Source of the DNA: Alistipes sp. CAG:268
GTDB lineage: Bacteria; Bacteroidota; Bacteroidia; Bacteroidales; Rikenellaceae
Assembly: GCA_000434235.1 (NCBI GenBank)
Contig: FR891985.1
Span: 1 to 20,158 of the forward strand
Direction: 5' to 3'
Length of the DNA: 20,158 bases
Within the stretch, counting starts at the first letter, position 1. Each line of letters opens with the position of its first letter. Position numbers and translations under genes: made by a program. The notes under the pieces were generated by a model. The model made no database searches. It saw only the letters and a program-made list of their open reading frames with translations, and had not been told where the DNA came from. Of the stretch, positions 6,292 through 14,623 are shown in pieces.

Positions 6292-7794
6292 ATGATCAGT
6301 CTCACTGGTGAAAATATCGTATTGATCGGCGCCCTGCTGCTCTTTGTGGCGGTGGTCGCCGGCAAGCTGGCCTACCGTTTCGGTGCCCCGGCCCTGCTGC
6401 TCTTCCTCGGGGTCGGCATGCTCTTCGGCCTGGACTTCATCTCCTACCGCTCGACCGACATCACGCAGTTCATCGGCATGATCTCGCTCTGCGTGATCCT
6501 CTTCACGGGCGGCATGGACACGAAGGTCTCCGAAATCCGCCCCATTGTCGGGCCGGGTGTCGTGCTGGCGACGGTGGGCGTGCTGCTCACGGCCCTCATC
6601 CTGGCCGGATTCGTGTGGCTCATCGCTCCGTGGATCGGCCTCGAGATGCCCTTCGCGCTGGCCCTGCTGCTGGCCTCGACGATGTCTTCGACCGATTCGG
6701 CGTCGGTCTTCTCGATCCTGCGAAGCAAGAAACAGGGGTTGAGGCAGCACCTCCGTCCGTTGCTCGAGCTCGAGAGCGGCTCGAACGACCCGATGGCCTA
6801 CATGCTCACCGTTCTGCTTGTCGGTGTGCTCTCGGGACCGGCATCGGGGCATGTGGACCTCGGTGTGGGCATGCTCTATCTGGTCGTGCAGCTGGTCGTC
6901 GGCGCCCTGTCGGGCTACCTGATCGGGCGGCTGGCCGTATGGACGATCAACCGCATCAACCTGGTCAATCACTCGCTCTACGTCGTGCTGCTGCTGGCCT
7001 TCGTCTTCTTCTCGTTCGCCTTTACGGACCTCATCCGCGGCAACGGCTATCTGGCCGTCTACCTCGCCGGACTGGTGGTCGGCAACCACAAGCTGGTGCA
7101 GAAACGGCCCCTTACGGTCTTCTTCGACGGGTTCACGTGGGTGATGCAGATCGTGATGTTCCTGACGCTGGGCCTCTTCGTGAACAGCAAGGAGCTGCTG
7201 GAGCCCGATGTGCTGATCCTGGGGCTCTCCGTGGGGGCGTTCCTGATCCTCGTGGCCCGGCCGCTGGCTGTCTTCGCAAGCCTGGCGCCGTTCCGCAACT
7301 TCTCGACGCGGGCGCGGCTCTATGTCTCGTGGGTCGGGCTGCGCGGGGCCGTGCCGATTCTCTTTGCCATCTATCCGCTCATGGGCAACGTCGAGTATGC
7401 CGACCTGCTCTTCAATGTGGTCTTCCTCTCGACGATCCTCTCGCTCGTCGTGCAGGGTACGACCGTCAGCGGCATGGCCAACCTGCTGGGTCTGGCCTAC
7501 GAGGAGCGGGAGCCGGCCTTCGGCGTGGACATGAGCGAGCAGGTGAAGTCGGCGCTCACGGAGGTCGAGGTGAACGAGAGCATGCTCGAGAGCGGGCGGA
7601 CGCTGCGCGAGATCGTGCTGCCGGAGAATACGCTGGTGATGATGATCTGCCGCGACGGCGACTACTTCGTGCCGCAGGGCAAGACCGAACTGCACCTGGG
7701 CGACAAGCTGCTGGTCATCTCGGACCGCTCGGAGGAGCTGGCGACAACCTATCGCGAGATGGGTATCGACGATGTGATGAAGCTCGGGAACTGA
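6292..7794 (+). CDS. CPA1-family K+(Na+)/H+ antiporter with C-terminal TrkA_C domain (NhaP2/CvrA type)
   Basis: This 500-residue inner-membrane protein should exchange monovalent cations for protons in pH and osmotic control. About 12-13 hydrophobic segments fill residues 8-400. The ion-binding motifs of cation/proton antiporters are present: SSTDSASVF (Thr134-Asp135) and ESGSNDPMA (Asn165-Asp166). The SWVGLRGAVPI motif, conserved in CPA1 proteins, lies near residue 345. A soluble regulatory tail follows (about 405-500) with the TrkA_C/RCK_C pattern 'G.tLrEi.lPe.....mi.R.g....P.G.t.L..gD.l.v.s'. This layout matches NhaP2/CvrA, which are K+/H+ antiporters; the ion cannot be told from sequence alone. 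The start ATG at 6292 gives a short N-terminus before the first helix. The gene seems to stand alone and ends at a strong hairpin shared with the converging gene. Confidence 0.93.
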   Translation: MISLTGENIVLIGALLLFVAVVAGKLAYRFGAPALLLFLGVGMLFGLDFISYRSTDITQFIGMISLCVILFTGGMDTKVSEIRPIVGPGVVLATVGVLLTALILAGFVWLIAPWIGLEMPFALALLLASTMSSTDSASVFSILRSKKQGLRQHLRPLLELESGSNDPMAYMLTVLLVGVLSGPASGHVDLGVGMLYLVVQLVVGALSGYLIGRLAVWTINRINLVNHSLYVVLLLAFVFFSFAFTDLIRGNGYLAVYLAGLVVGNHKLVQKRPLTVFFDGFTWVMQIVMFLTLGLFVNSKELLEPDVLILGLSVGAFLILVARPLAVFASLAPFRNFSTRARLYVSWVGLRGAVPILFAIYPLMGNVEYADLLFNVVFLSTILSLVVQGTTVSGMANLLGLAYEEREPAFGVDMSEQVKSALTEVEVNESMLESGRTLREIVLPENTLVMMICRDGDYFVPQGKTELHLGDKLLVISDRSEELATTYREMGIDDVMKLGN

Positions 7795-7816
7795 CCCCGG
7801 TCCGTATGGATATGCG

Positions 7817-7846
7817 CAGCCCCGTCCGACACATCGGACGGGGCTG
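7817..7846. terminator. Bidirectional hairpin terminator between converging genes
   Basis: Thirteen-base perfect arms at 7817-7829 and 7834-7846 enclose a CACA loop; the stem starts CAGCCCCG. The hairpin lies 22 nt after the antiporter stop (7794) and 16 nt past the stop of the opposing flavoprotein gene (7863), where a shared terminator would be expected. Neither side has a long T-tract, so efficiency is uncertain. Confidence 0.7.
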
Positions 7847-7862
7847 TGTCTGTATGCCGGGA

Positions 7863-8810
7863 TCAGAGTTCCGCCAGCCGGCGGCGGGCCGCGTCGAATT
7901 CTGAAACCAGGTTCCGGACGACCTCGCCGGCCGGAGGCAGGTCGCGCAGCAGCGAGGCGACCTGTCCGATCTCCAGTTCGCCCTCCGTGAGTTCGCCGTC
8001 GAAGATGCCGCGTTTCGAACGCCCGCGGCCCAGCAGTTCGGAGAGCTCTCCGGCCGTGGCGCCGCGCGCTTCGGCCTCCTCGACGGCGCGGCAGAATTCG
8101 TTGCGGACCAGCCGGGTGGGGCTGAGCTTCTTGAGCGCGAGGATCGTGTCGCCCTCACAGAGGGAGGTGCAGCGGCGCTTGAAGGCTTCGCTGGCCGAAC
8201 TCTCCTCGGTGAGTGCGAAGCGTGTGCCGATCTGCACGCCCTCGGCGCCGAGGGCGAAGGCGGCCAGCATGCCGCGGCCCGTGGCGATGCCGCCCGCGGC
8301 CAGCAGCGGCAGCGAGACCGCTGCCCGGACGTGGGGCACGAGCACCATCGTCGAGGTCTCCTCGCGGCCGTTGTGCCCTCCGGCCTCGAAGCCTTCGGCC
8401 ACGACGGCATCGACCCCGGCCTCCTCGCTTTTGCGGGCGAAGGCGGAACTCGAGACCACGTGGGCCACCTTGCAGCCGGCCTCGTGCAGCCGTGCGGTCC
8501 ACCGTTTCGGGCTGCCTGCCGAGGTGAAGACCACAGGGACGCGTTCCTCGATGATAACTTCCATGATCTGGTCCGTATAGCGGTACATCTGCGGGACGTT
8601 CACGCCGAAGGGTTTGTCGGTCGCCGCGCGGCAGCGGCGGATGTGTTCGCGCAGCAGTTCGGGAGTCATCGACCCCGAGCCGATGAGCCCCAGTCCGCCC
8701 GCTTCGCTGACGGCGGCCGCCAGCCTCCAGCCGCTGCACCAGACCATGCCGCCCGAGACGATCGGGTAGCGGATGCCGAACAGGGCGCAGATTCTGTTTC
8801 CGTTCTCCAT
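7863..8810 (-). CDS. FMN-dependent FabK / nitronate monooxygenase family protein
   Basis: The 315-residue product belongs to the TIM-barrel flavoprotein family that holds enoyl-ACP reductase II (FabK) and nitronate monooxygenase. Visible signatures are RICALFGIRYPIVSGGM at the N-terminus, KPFGVN (about 66-71), TSAGSP (about 96-101), EAGGHNG (about 142-148, with His146 at the position of the FabK/NMO active-site His), AAGGIATGRG (about 171-180) and GAEGVQIGTRF for FMN phosphate binding. The N-terminus and the HNG loop look FabK-like, but sequence alone does not separate reduction of enoyl-ACP from nitronate oxidation. I chose the ATG at 8810. A -7 element at 8850-8857 excludes the longest frame (8879), and the ATG at 8834 would leave almost no leader and adds 8 residues not typical of the family. 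Confidence 0.85.
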   Translation of the reverse strand: MENGNRICALFGIRYPIVSGGMVWCSGWRLAAAVSEAGGLGLIGSGSMTPELLREHIRRCRAATDKPFGVNVPQMYRYTDQIMEVIIEERVPVVFTSAGSPKRWTARLHEAGCKVAHVVSSSAFARKSEEAGVDAVVAEGFEAGGHNGREETSTMVLVPHVRAAVSLPLLAAGGIATGRGMLAAFALGAEGVQIGTRFALTEESSASEAFKRRCTSLCEGDTILALKKLSPTRLVRNEFCRAVEEAEARGATAGELSELLGRGRSKRGIFDGELTEGELEIGQVASLLRDLPPAGEVVRNLVSEFDAARRRLAEL

Positions 8811-8849
8811 GACGATCTCTTTTCTGTTTTTCATTGGGGGTTTCCCGGT

Positions 8850-8857
8850 CAAAAATA
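8850..8857 (-). promoter_or_regulatory. Predicted -7 element of the FabK/NMO-like gene
   Basis: On the minus strand TATTTTTG matches TAnnTTTG. Transcription would start near 8845, about 35 nt before the ATG at 8810. No TTTG is seen at -33. The stretch 8858-8957 upstream of the glycan operon is AT-richer, but on the plus strand I see no exact TAnnTTTG in it; the closest is TACTCGTTTG, with the wrong internal spacing. Confidence 0.5.
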
Positions 8858-8957
8858 GTGAAAAAACGAAAGACGGCATGCAGCAAGGGTCTCATGTCGC
8901 GCGAAATGATTATATTTATACTCGTTTGTTGCACCTTACTCCCAAACTCGAATCCGT

Positions 8958-11018
8958 ATGCTTCGAAAATCGTTTCTTGCCGTTCTCCTTTTCGTGTCGG
9001 CCGGTCTGCTGCCGGCGTCGGCGCAGCGTTGGACGATGGATCCTGCCGGACACGGCATCGTGTGGCGGGTGGACGGGGCCGTACCCCATGCCGACCACAT
9101 CGAGATGAGCGGTCAGCGCATGGCCTGCGTCCTGCGTTGGGGCGTCGGCGCGGACAGCGCCTTTCGGCTCGAGCGCTCGCTCGTCTTCCCGCTGCTGCGT
9201 ACCGTGCCGAACAACACGCACGCCAGCCTGATGTTCCGTCTGGCGACGGACATTCCCGCGCTGCTGGCCATCGACGGGCTCGCCCTGCAGGCCGAGCGGG
9301 TCGATACGGTGGCGATCGACGGCGGACTCGAGGTCCGCAGCCGCTGGTACACGGGCGGGCACAACATCGGGGCGGCCCGGACCGCGGCGGCCGGGCCGGC
9401 AATCGCCATGACGCGCCGCATCTTCCCCTCGCGGGAGCTGCCCGTGCTGTGCGAGCGCTATGTCGTGCGCAACATCGCCCGGCGCAGGCTGACGGTATAC
9501 GTTCCGGAGTTCTCGCAGCGTTTCGAGACCGATCCCGACAAGGGGGTGGAGGGGAGCTACTGCGTGCGGGCCGACCTGGCGGGGAGCGGCCGTTACAGCC
9601 TTGCGCCGGGAGATTCGCTCTGCTTCGATGCGGTTTTCCAGGCCGGACGTGCGGGTGACGGGCCGCTGATGCCGGATGTTGCGGCCGAATATGCCGCACG
9701 TATGGATTTCGTGCGCCGCGACATCGATGCCGCGCTGGTGCTCGAGACTCCCGATCCGGTTATCGACCGCCTGTTCCGTTTTGCCAAGCTCCGGGCCGCC
9801 GAGAGCATCATCCTCACCCGCGGCGGCTACATGCATGCGCCCGGCGGCGAATCCTACTACGCCGCCATCTGGGCCAACGACCAGGCCGAATACGTCAATC
9901 CCTTCTTTCCGTTCCTCGGATACGACATCGGGAATGCCTCGGCGTTCAACGCGTTCCGGCATTTTGCCCGCTTCATGAATCCCGGATACGAGCCGCTGCC
10001 CAGCTCGATCATCGCCGAAGGCGACGATGTCTGGAACGGGGCAGGCGACCGCGGCGATGCGGCGATGATCGCCTATGGGGCGGCCCGCTATGCCCTGGCG
10101 CGCGGCGATCGGACCGAGGCCGAGGCGTTGTGGCCGCTGGTGACGTGGTGTCTGGAGTATTGCCGTCGGCAGCTGACCCCCGAGGGGGTCGTGGCCTCCG
10201 ATTCCGACGAGCTCGAAGGACGCTTCCCTGCGGGGCGGGCCAACCTCTGCACCTCCTCGCTCTACTACGACGCCCTGCTGTCGGCTGCCGCACTGGGACG
10301 CGAACTCGGTGCGCCGCGCTCCGAGACGGCGCGCTACGGCCGGCAGGCACGGGAGCTGGCCGAGGCCGTGGAACGCTGCTTCGGCGCCGAAGTGGGCGGG
10401 TACCATACCTATCGCTACTACGACGGGAACACGCTCCTGCGCTCGTGGATCTGCATGCCGCTGATCGTCGGGCTGGGCGGCCGGGCCCGCACGGAGGGAA
10501 CGGTCGAGGCGCTGCTCGGCCCCGAACTGCTCACCGACGACGGATTGCTGACCGAGCAGGGCAGTGCTACCTTCTGGGACCGCTCGACGCTCTATGCCCT
10601 GCGCGGCATCTACCGGGCCGGACAGGCCGACCGGGCCACCGAGTTCCTCCACAACTACTCCGAGCGCCGTCTGCTGGGCGAGCACGTTCCCTATCCGATC
10701 GAGGCGTGGCCCGAAGGGTCGCAGCGCCACCTATCGGCCGAGAGCGGACTCTACTGCCGGATCATCACCGAGGGCCTTTTCGGCATTCGGCCCGTCGGGT
10801 TCCGGTCGTTCGACCTGACCCCTTCGCTGCCTGAGTCCTGGAATCGGGTGGAACTGCGCCGCATCCGTGCCTTCGGCTCGGAGTTCGGCCTGCGGATCGA
10901 GCGAACCGACGGCGGGCGCCTCCGCATCACCCTTTCGGAGCAGGGCCGCAAACCGGTCGTGTTCGGAGTTCGTGAGGGCGAAACACAACGAGTTACCTTA
11001 AAAAACAATCCCGTATGA
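8958..11018 (+). CDS. Exported six-hairpin (alpha/alpha)6-type putative glycoside hydrolase, family unassigned
   Basis: The 686-residue protein starts with a signal peptide (1-23, ending PASAQ). Residues about 25-235 are rich in beta strands and look like the beta-sandwich domain that precedes many six-hairpin enzymes. Residues about 255-600 look like an (alpha/alpha)6 toroid, with acidic motifs that could hold the catalytic pair: WANDQAEY (Asp308), IIAEGDDVWNGAGDRGD (Glu354 region) and ASDSDELEGRFPAG (415-425). A small beta-rich C-terminal domain follows, rich in aromatic residues around GFRSFDLTPSLPESW, a motif common at the end of such hydrolases. I cannot place it in a numbered GH family. 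It is first in an operon with a GH110-type enzyme (ATGA overlap) and a sialate O-acetylesterase-type enzyme, so it probably acts on the same host glycans in the periplasm or at the surface. Confidence 0.75.
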   Translation: MLRKSFLAVLLFVSAGLLPASAQRWTMDPAGHGIVWRVDGAVPHADHIEMSGQRMACVLRWGVGADSAFRLERSLVFPLLRTVPNNTHASLMFRLATDIPALLAIDGLALQAERVDTVAIDGGLEVRSRWYTGGHNIGAARTAAAGPAIAMTRRIFPSRELPVLCERYVVRNIARRRLTVYVPEFSQRFETDPDKGVEGSYCVRADLAGSGRYSLAPGDSLCFDAVFQAGRAGDGPLMPDVAAEYAARMDFVRRDIDAALVLETPDPVIDRLFRFAKLRAAESIILTRGGYMHAPGGESYYAAIWANDQAEYVNPFFPFLGYDIGNASAFNAFRHFARFMNPGYEPLPSSIIAEGDDVWNGAGDRGDAAMIAYGAARYALARGDRTEAEALWPLVTWCLEYCRRQLTPEGVVASDSDELEGRFPAGRANLCTSSLYYDALLSAAALGRELGAPRSETARYGRQARELAEAVERCFGAEVGGYHTYRYYDGNTLLRSWICMPLIVGLGGRARTEGTVEALLGPELLTDDGLLTEQGSATFWDRSTLYALRGIYRAGQADRATEFLHNYSERRLLGEHVPYPIEAWPEGSQRHLSAESGLYCRIITEGLFGIRPVGFRSFDLTPSLPESWNRVELRRIRAFGSEFGLRIERTDGGRLRITLSEQGRKPVVFGVREGETQRVTLKNNPV

Positions 11019-12787
11019 ACCGATTCCTCCGAATCTTCGGCGCGGCGGCCGTGACCCTGTCTCTCTGGAGTGCCCCGACAGCGGATGCCGCAGCCGGGAA
11101 GACCGTTTACCTGAAGGATTTCCTTGCGCCGGGCGATGCCGAGCGCGATGCCGTACCTGCCGTGCGGGCTGCCCTGGAGCACTGCCTCGAGGTCGGCGCT
11201 TCGAGACTCGTCCTGCCCGGCGGGACGCTCCGCATGCTGCCCGACCGGGCTGCGGAGCGCTACCAGTACATCAGCAACAACAGCGAGGGCATGAAGCGCA
11301 TTGCCTTCGACCTTCGGGGTCTGCGCGACTTCGAGATCGACGGCGCCGGGACCGAACTTCTCTTTTCGGGCTTCGTCTCACCGTTCAGCATCGAGGAGTG
11401 CGAGCGGATCGAGATCCATGACCTGAAGATCGACTACACGCGCACGTTTCACTCCGAGGGAATTGTCCGGGCTGCGGGCGACGGGTGGCTTGAGGTCTCC
11501 TTCCCCGGGGAGTACCGTTGCGAGGAGGTCAATGGGTGCCTGCATTTCTACGACGAGCGGGGAACGGATTACCCCTACTCGAACCTACTCGAATTCGATG
11601 CCGTGCGGCGCGAACCGGCCTTCCGGGCCCACGATTACTGGATTGCAGGCGGAACGATCCCGGCCCGCCGGTGCGGGGACGGGAATTGGCGGATCTACCG
11701 TCCGGACTTGAAGGCTGCGGTCGGCAACGTGATGGTCTTCGGCGCCACGGCCCGTCTGAACCCCGGCTTCACGATCGCCGATTCGCGCGGCGTGACGCTC
11801 CGCGACGTGGCGCTGTACCACTGCGGCGGCATGGGGGTCATCGCGCAGCGCAGCCGCGACATCGCGCTCGAGCGGATGGTCGTCACGCCGGCTCCCGGCA
11901 AGGACCGCATGGTCAGCATCACGGCCGATGCCACGCACTATGTCAATTGCGGCGGCTACATCCGCATGATCGACTGCGTGTTCGAGAACCAGAAGGACGA
12001 CGCGACGAACATCCACGGCCTCTACATGGCCGTCGAGCGGGTCGAGGCTCCCGACCGTGCCCTGCTGCGCTGGTGCAACTCGGGACAGTACGGCGTCGAT
12101 TTCCTCCGCGAGGGGATGGAGGTCGAACTGGTGGACAACCGCACGGTGGCCGCCTATGCCCGCCGGACGGTGAAGTCGGTGCGCCGGCTCAACAGCGTCT
12201 ATACCGAGGTGACCTTCACCGAGCCGTTGCCCGACGGGACCGCTCCGAAACACGTCGTGGCGGCCGACGAAGGGTATCCCGACGTCGAGATCCGCGGCTG
12301 CCGGATGCGCGGCAACCGGGCGCGCGGCCTGCTGCTCGGCTCGCGCGGGCGGATCGTCGTCGAGGACAACTACTTCCACATCGCCGGTGCGGCGATCCTC
12401 TTCGAGGGGGATGCCAACTACTGGTTCGAACAGTCGGGCGTGCGCGATGTGGTGATCCGCGGCAACCTCTTCGAGAACGGCAACTACGGTTGCCCGTCGT
12501 GGGGCGCGGCCTGCATCGCCGTCGGCAGCGGCATCCCGGACCGGACCGGCGCACGCTACCACCGCAACATCCTCGTTGAGGGCAACACGTTCCGCGTCTC
12601 CGACCCGCGCATCGTCCACATCTACTCGGTCGATGGATTCCGCTTCACGCGCGACAATGTCATCGAGCATACGGACGAATACCCCTGTGCGCAGGAGGAA
12701 GCGGAGGCTTTTGTCGTCGATCAGTGCGACCGGGTGGAGATCGAGTCTCCCGAATACGGGAAAGGAAACAGACAACATGAAAAATAG
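11015..12787 (+). CDS. GH110-type alpha-1,3-galactosidase (exported, beta-helix)
   Basis: The 590-residue product has a signal peptide (about 1-26, ending ADAAA). The rest reads as a right-handed parallel beta-helix with repeated short strands ('I.dc.f.N', 'i.i.gn.f'). The sequence matches GH110 features: the acidic region TADATH (Asp305) with FENQKDDATNIHG (Asp328/Asp329), and the late helix turns HIAGAAILFEGDANYW and IRGNLFENGNYG. GH110 enzymes are inverting alpha-galactosidases that remove terminal alpha-1,3-galactose from blood group B or from the linear B-type epitope. Whether this one needs the branching fucose cannot be read from sequence. The start overlaps the previous stop codon (ATGA) and the stop is 9 nt before the next ATG, so the three genes form one operon. 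Other right-handed beta-helix enzymes are the alternative. Confidence 0.87.
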   Translation: MNRFLRIFGAAAVTLSLWSAPTADAAAGKTVYLKDFLAPGDAERDAVPAVRAALEHCLEVGASRLVLPGGTLRMLPDRAAERYQYISNNSEGMKRIAFDLRGLRDFEIDGAGTELLFSGFVSPFSIEECERIEIHDLKIDYTRTFHSEGIVRAAGDGWLEVSFPGEYRCEEVNGCLHFYDERGTDYPYSNLLEFDAVRREPAFRAHDYWIAGGTIPARRCGDGNWRIYRPDLKAAVGNVMVFGATARLNPGFTIADSRGVTLRDVALYHCGGMGVIAQRSRDIALERMVVTPAPGKDRMVSITADATHYVNCGGYIRMIDCVFENQKDDATNIHGLYMAVERVEAPDRALLRWCNSGQYGVDFLREGMEVELVDNRTVAAYARRTVKSVRRLNSVYTEVTFTEPLPDGTAPKHVVAADEGYPDVEIRGCRMRGNRARGLLLGSRGRIVVEDNYFHIAGAAILFEGDANYWFEQSGVRDVVIRGNLFENGNYGCPSWGAACIAVGSGIPDRTGARYHRNILVEGNTFRVSDPRIVHIYSVDGFRFTRDNVIEHTDEYPCAQEEAEAFVVDQCDRVEIESPEYGKGNRQHEK

Positions 12788-12796
12788 GAAAAGATC

Positions 12797-14269
12797 ATGA
12801 AAAGGTTTTGTCTGGCAGCTATGATGCTGCTGGCGGCGGCGCCGGTCGCCGCGCGGGTGAAGCTGCCCGCCGTATTGGGCAGCAACATGGTGTTGCAGCG
12901 CAACACGGAGGTCAATTTCTGGGGCGGGGCAACCCCGAACAGCCGCGTGCGGGTCACACCCTCGTGGAACGGACGGAGCTATGAGACCCGGGCCGACGAT
13001 GCGGGCCGCTGGGCCCTGAAGGTGCCGACGGGCGAGGCCGGAGGCCCCTATACGGTGACGGTGAGCGATGGCGATCCGGTCGTGCTTGAGAACGTCCTTC
13101 TGGGCGAGGTGTGGATCTGCTCCGGTCAGTCAAACATGGAGATGCCCGTCGGCGGCTTTCTCCACCAGCCCGTCGAGGGGAGTGCCGAGGCCGTGGCCGC
13201 AGCCGGGGATTGCCCCGGCATCCGGATGTTCACCGTGCCGAAGGTCTCCTCGGAGAGCCCCCGGGAGGATTGCGAGGCCGCATGGCAGTGCTCCACGCCG
13301 GCATCGGTCCGCTCCTTCAGTGCCGTGGGGTATTTCTTCGGACGGATGCTCTGCCGGGTGCTCGACGTACCCGTCGGCCTGATCACCCCGAACTGGGGCG
13401 GTTCGGCCATCGAGGCGTGGATGACCGTTGAGGCGATCGACTCCACGCCGGGAATCGACCATGCCCTCGCCAAGTCGGGAACTTACGACAACAGCATTCC
13501 GCAGCGGCTCTACAACGGCATGATTCTTCCCGTCTGCCGCTTCACGGCCAAGGGGTTCATCTGGTACCAGGGCGAGTCGAACCGCCGCAACTGGTTCGAC
13601 TACGAGGCGCTGCAGGTCTCGCTGGTCGATCTCTGGCGTGCGACGTGGGGCGACGGGCGGATGCCGTTCTACATCACGCAGCTCGCCCCGTATGCCTATG
13701 AGGGGGCTTCGCTGCGTTCGCTGCCGCTTGTCGTCGAGGCGCAGTACCGTGCCGCCGCACGGCTCGAACATGCAGGCGTGGCGGCGACGACCGATCTGGG
13801 AACGCCTGCATGCATCCACCCCGCGCGCAAACGCGAGGTGGGGGAGCGCCTGGCCTGGCTGGCGCTGGCGAACGACTACGGCATCGAGGGGCTGCCGGCT
13901 CCGGCTCCGACCTTCCGGGAGATGGAGCGTCGCGGCGACAAACTGCTGCTCCGTTTCGATAACCTGTCGCCTTCGGACGACTGGAGCGGCGCGGACAGCT
14001 TCGTGGGCTACGGCCCCGAAGGGGAGCTGCGGCTCGGAGGTTTCGAGGTGGCCGGGACCGACAGGGTGTTCCATCCCGCCGAGGGACGGGTGCTGTGGGG
14101 CGACGGACGCATCGAGGTCTCCTCTCCCGAGGTGGCCGAACCGGTCGCCGTGCGCTATGCTTTCCGCAACTGGTGCCCCGAGGCCAATGTCTTCACGACC
14201 TCCGGGCAGCCGCTCGCGCCTTTCCGGTCGGACGACTGGCCGCTCGACGACATCGGCGAGATCCGGTGA
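12797..14269 (+). CDS. Sialate O-acetylesterase-type SGNH esterase
   Basis: The 490-residue protein has a signal peptide (1-19, ending PVAA). A small beta domain follows (about 22-98), containing the pattern LPAVLGSNMVLQRNTEV that is typical of this family's N-terminus. The SGNH/GDSL-type esterase domain (about 103-360) has the nucleophile block GQSNMEMP (Ser112), NWGGSAIEAWM, WYQGESN (about 257-262) and the catalytic His in CIHPARKREVGERLAW (His341). This is the sialate 9-O-acetylesterase architecture, which removes acetyl groups so that sialidases can act. Some relatives de-acetylate plant xylans, so substrate choice relies on context. Here the GH110-type neighbour points to mucin or blood-group glycans. 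A short Ig-like C-terminal domain ends at ANVFTTSGQPLAPFRSDDW. It is the last gene of the operon, with a terminator hairpin 40 nt after the stop. Confidence 0.9.
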   Translation: MKRFCLAAMMLLAAAPVAARVKLPAVLGSNMVLQRNTEVNFWGGATPNSRVRVTPSWNGRSYETRADDAGRWALKVPTGEAGGPYTVTVSDGDPVVLENVLLGEVWICSGQSNMEMPVGGFLHQPVEGSAEAVAAAGDCPGIRMFTVPKVSSESPREDCEAAWQCSTPASVRSFSAVGYFFGRMLCRVLDVPVGLITPNWGGSAIEAWMTVEAIDSTPGIDHALAKSGTYDNSIPQRLYNGMILPVCRFTAKGFIWYQGESNRRNWFDYEALQVSLVDLWRATWGDGRMPFYITQLAPYAYEGASLRSLPLVVEAQYRAAARLEHAGVAATTDLGTPACIHPARKREVGERLAWLALANDYGIEGLPAPAPTFREMERRGDKLLLRFDNLSPSDDWSGADSFVGYGPEGELRLGGFEVAGTDRVFHPAEGRVLWGDGRIEVSSPEVAEPVAVRYAFRNWCPEANVFTTSGQPLAPFRSDDWPLDDIGEIR

Positions 14270-14308
14270 TCGGGTATGGCTTCACTATATATATTTAGGT
14301 ATGCCGTT

Positions 14309-14345
14309 CACGGGTCGGATTTTTTACCGGCCCGTGATGCTTTTG
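14309..14345 (+). terminator. Rho-independent terminator of the glycan operon
   Basis: Ten-base arms (14309-14318 and 14327-14336, one G-U pair) enclose an 8-nt T-rich loop, and a TTTT run follows at 14341-14344. It lies 40 nt after the esterase stop codon. Confidence 0.75.
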
Positions 14346-14623
14346 TAGCCGTTTTGAAACTTCCGACTCCTATTTTTGCGGCAGTGTGACGGATCAGGTT
14401 TTCCTGAATCGGTCTGTGCGTGACTCTTTTTTGTCGGATTTTGGTGTTGAAACTGCTTGAAGGACCTTGTTTTGATCCTTTTAGGGCGAATTTTGTGACC
14501 TATTTATTTTTTATTCGCGAATTATAGTTTATCTTTGCACAAGTTTCCCCTTTTGAAAACGGTTTTGTTTTTTATATTTTTATTAATTCATAGCTTTGTT
14601 TATAACCACTTAATCAAATTCTT
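14346..14623 (+). promoter_or_regulatory. AT-rich regulatory gap before the BACON lipoprotein gene
   Basis: The 354-nt gap between the esterase and the lipoprotein holds, after the terminator, two TAnnTTTG matches. TATCTTTG at 14530-14537 is the likely promoter of the lipoprotein gene, with TTTT at 14507-14510 (19 nt upstream) as a degenerate -33, and gives an AT-rich leader of about 80 nt. TATTTTTG at 14371-14378 lies further up and has no ORF of its own; TTTG at 14353-14356 is only 14 nt away. Between them are two weak stem-loops (near 14392-14410 and 14459-14481). I see no protein-coding gene here. Confidence 0.6.

Noticed and set aside
4837..7695. A 952-codon open frame on the minus strand across the TonB-like and antiporter genes
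   Set aside because: It lies antisense to two well supported genes, is highly enriched in His, Arg, Gln and Glu as expected from complementary high-GC codons, and spans two gene boundaries. It is a composition shadow.
8880..8957. Promoter of the glycan operon at TACTCGTTTG
   Set aside because: The spacing between TA and TTTG is four bases, not two, and no -33 match is present. Not strong enough to list as a feature.
8916..10730. A 604-codon minus-strand frame opposite the six-hairpin hydrolase
   Set aside because: The plus-strand gene has a signal peptide, coherent domains and an ATGA junction with the next gene; the antisense frame has none of these.
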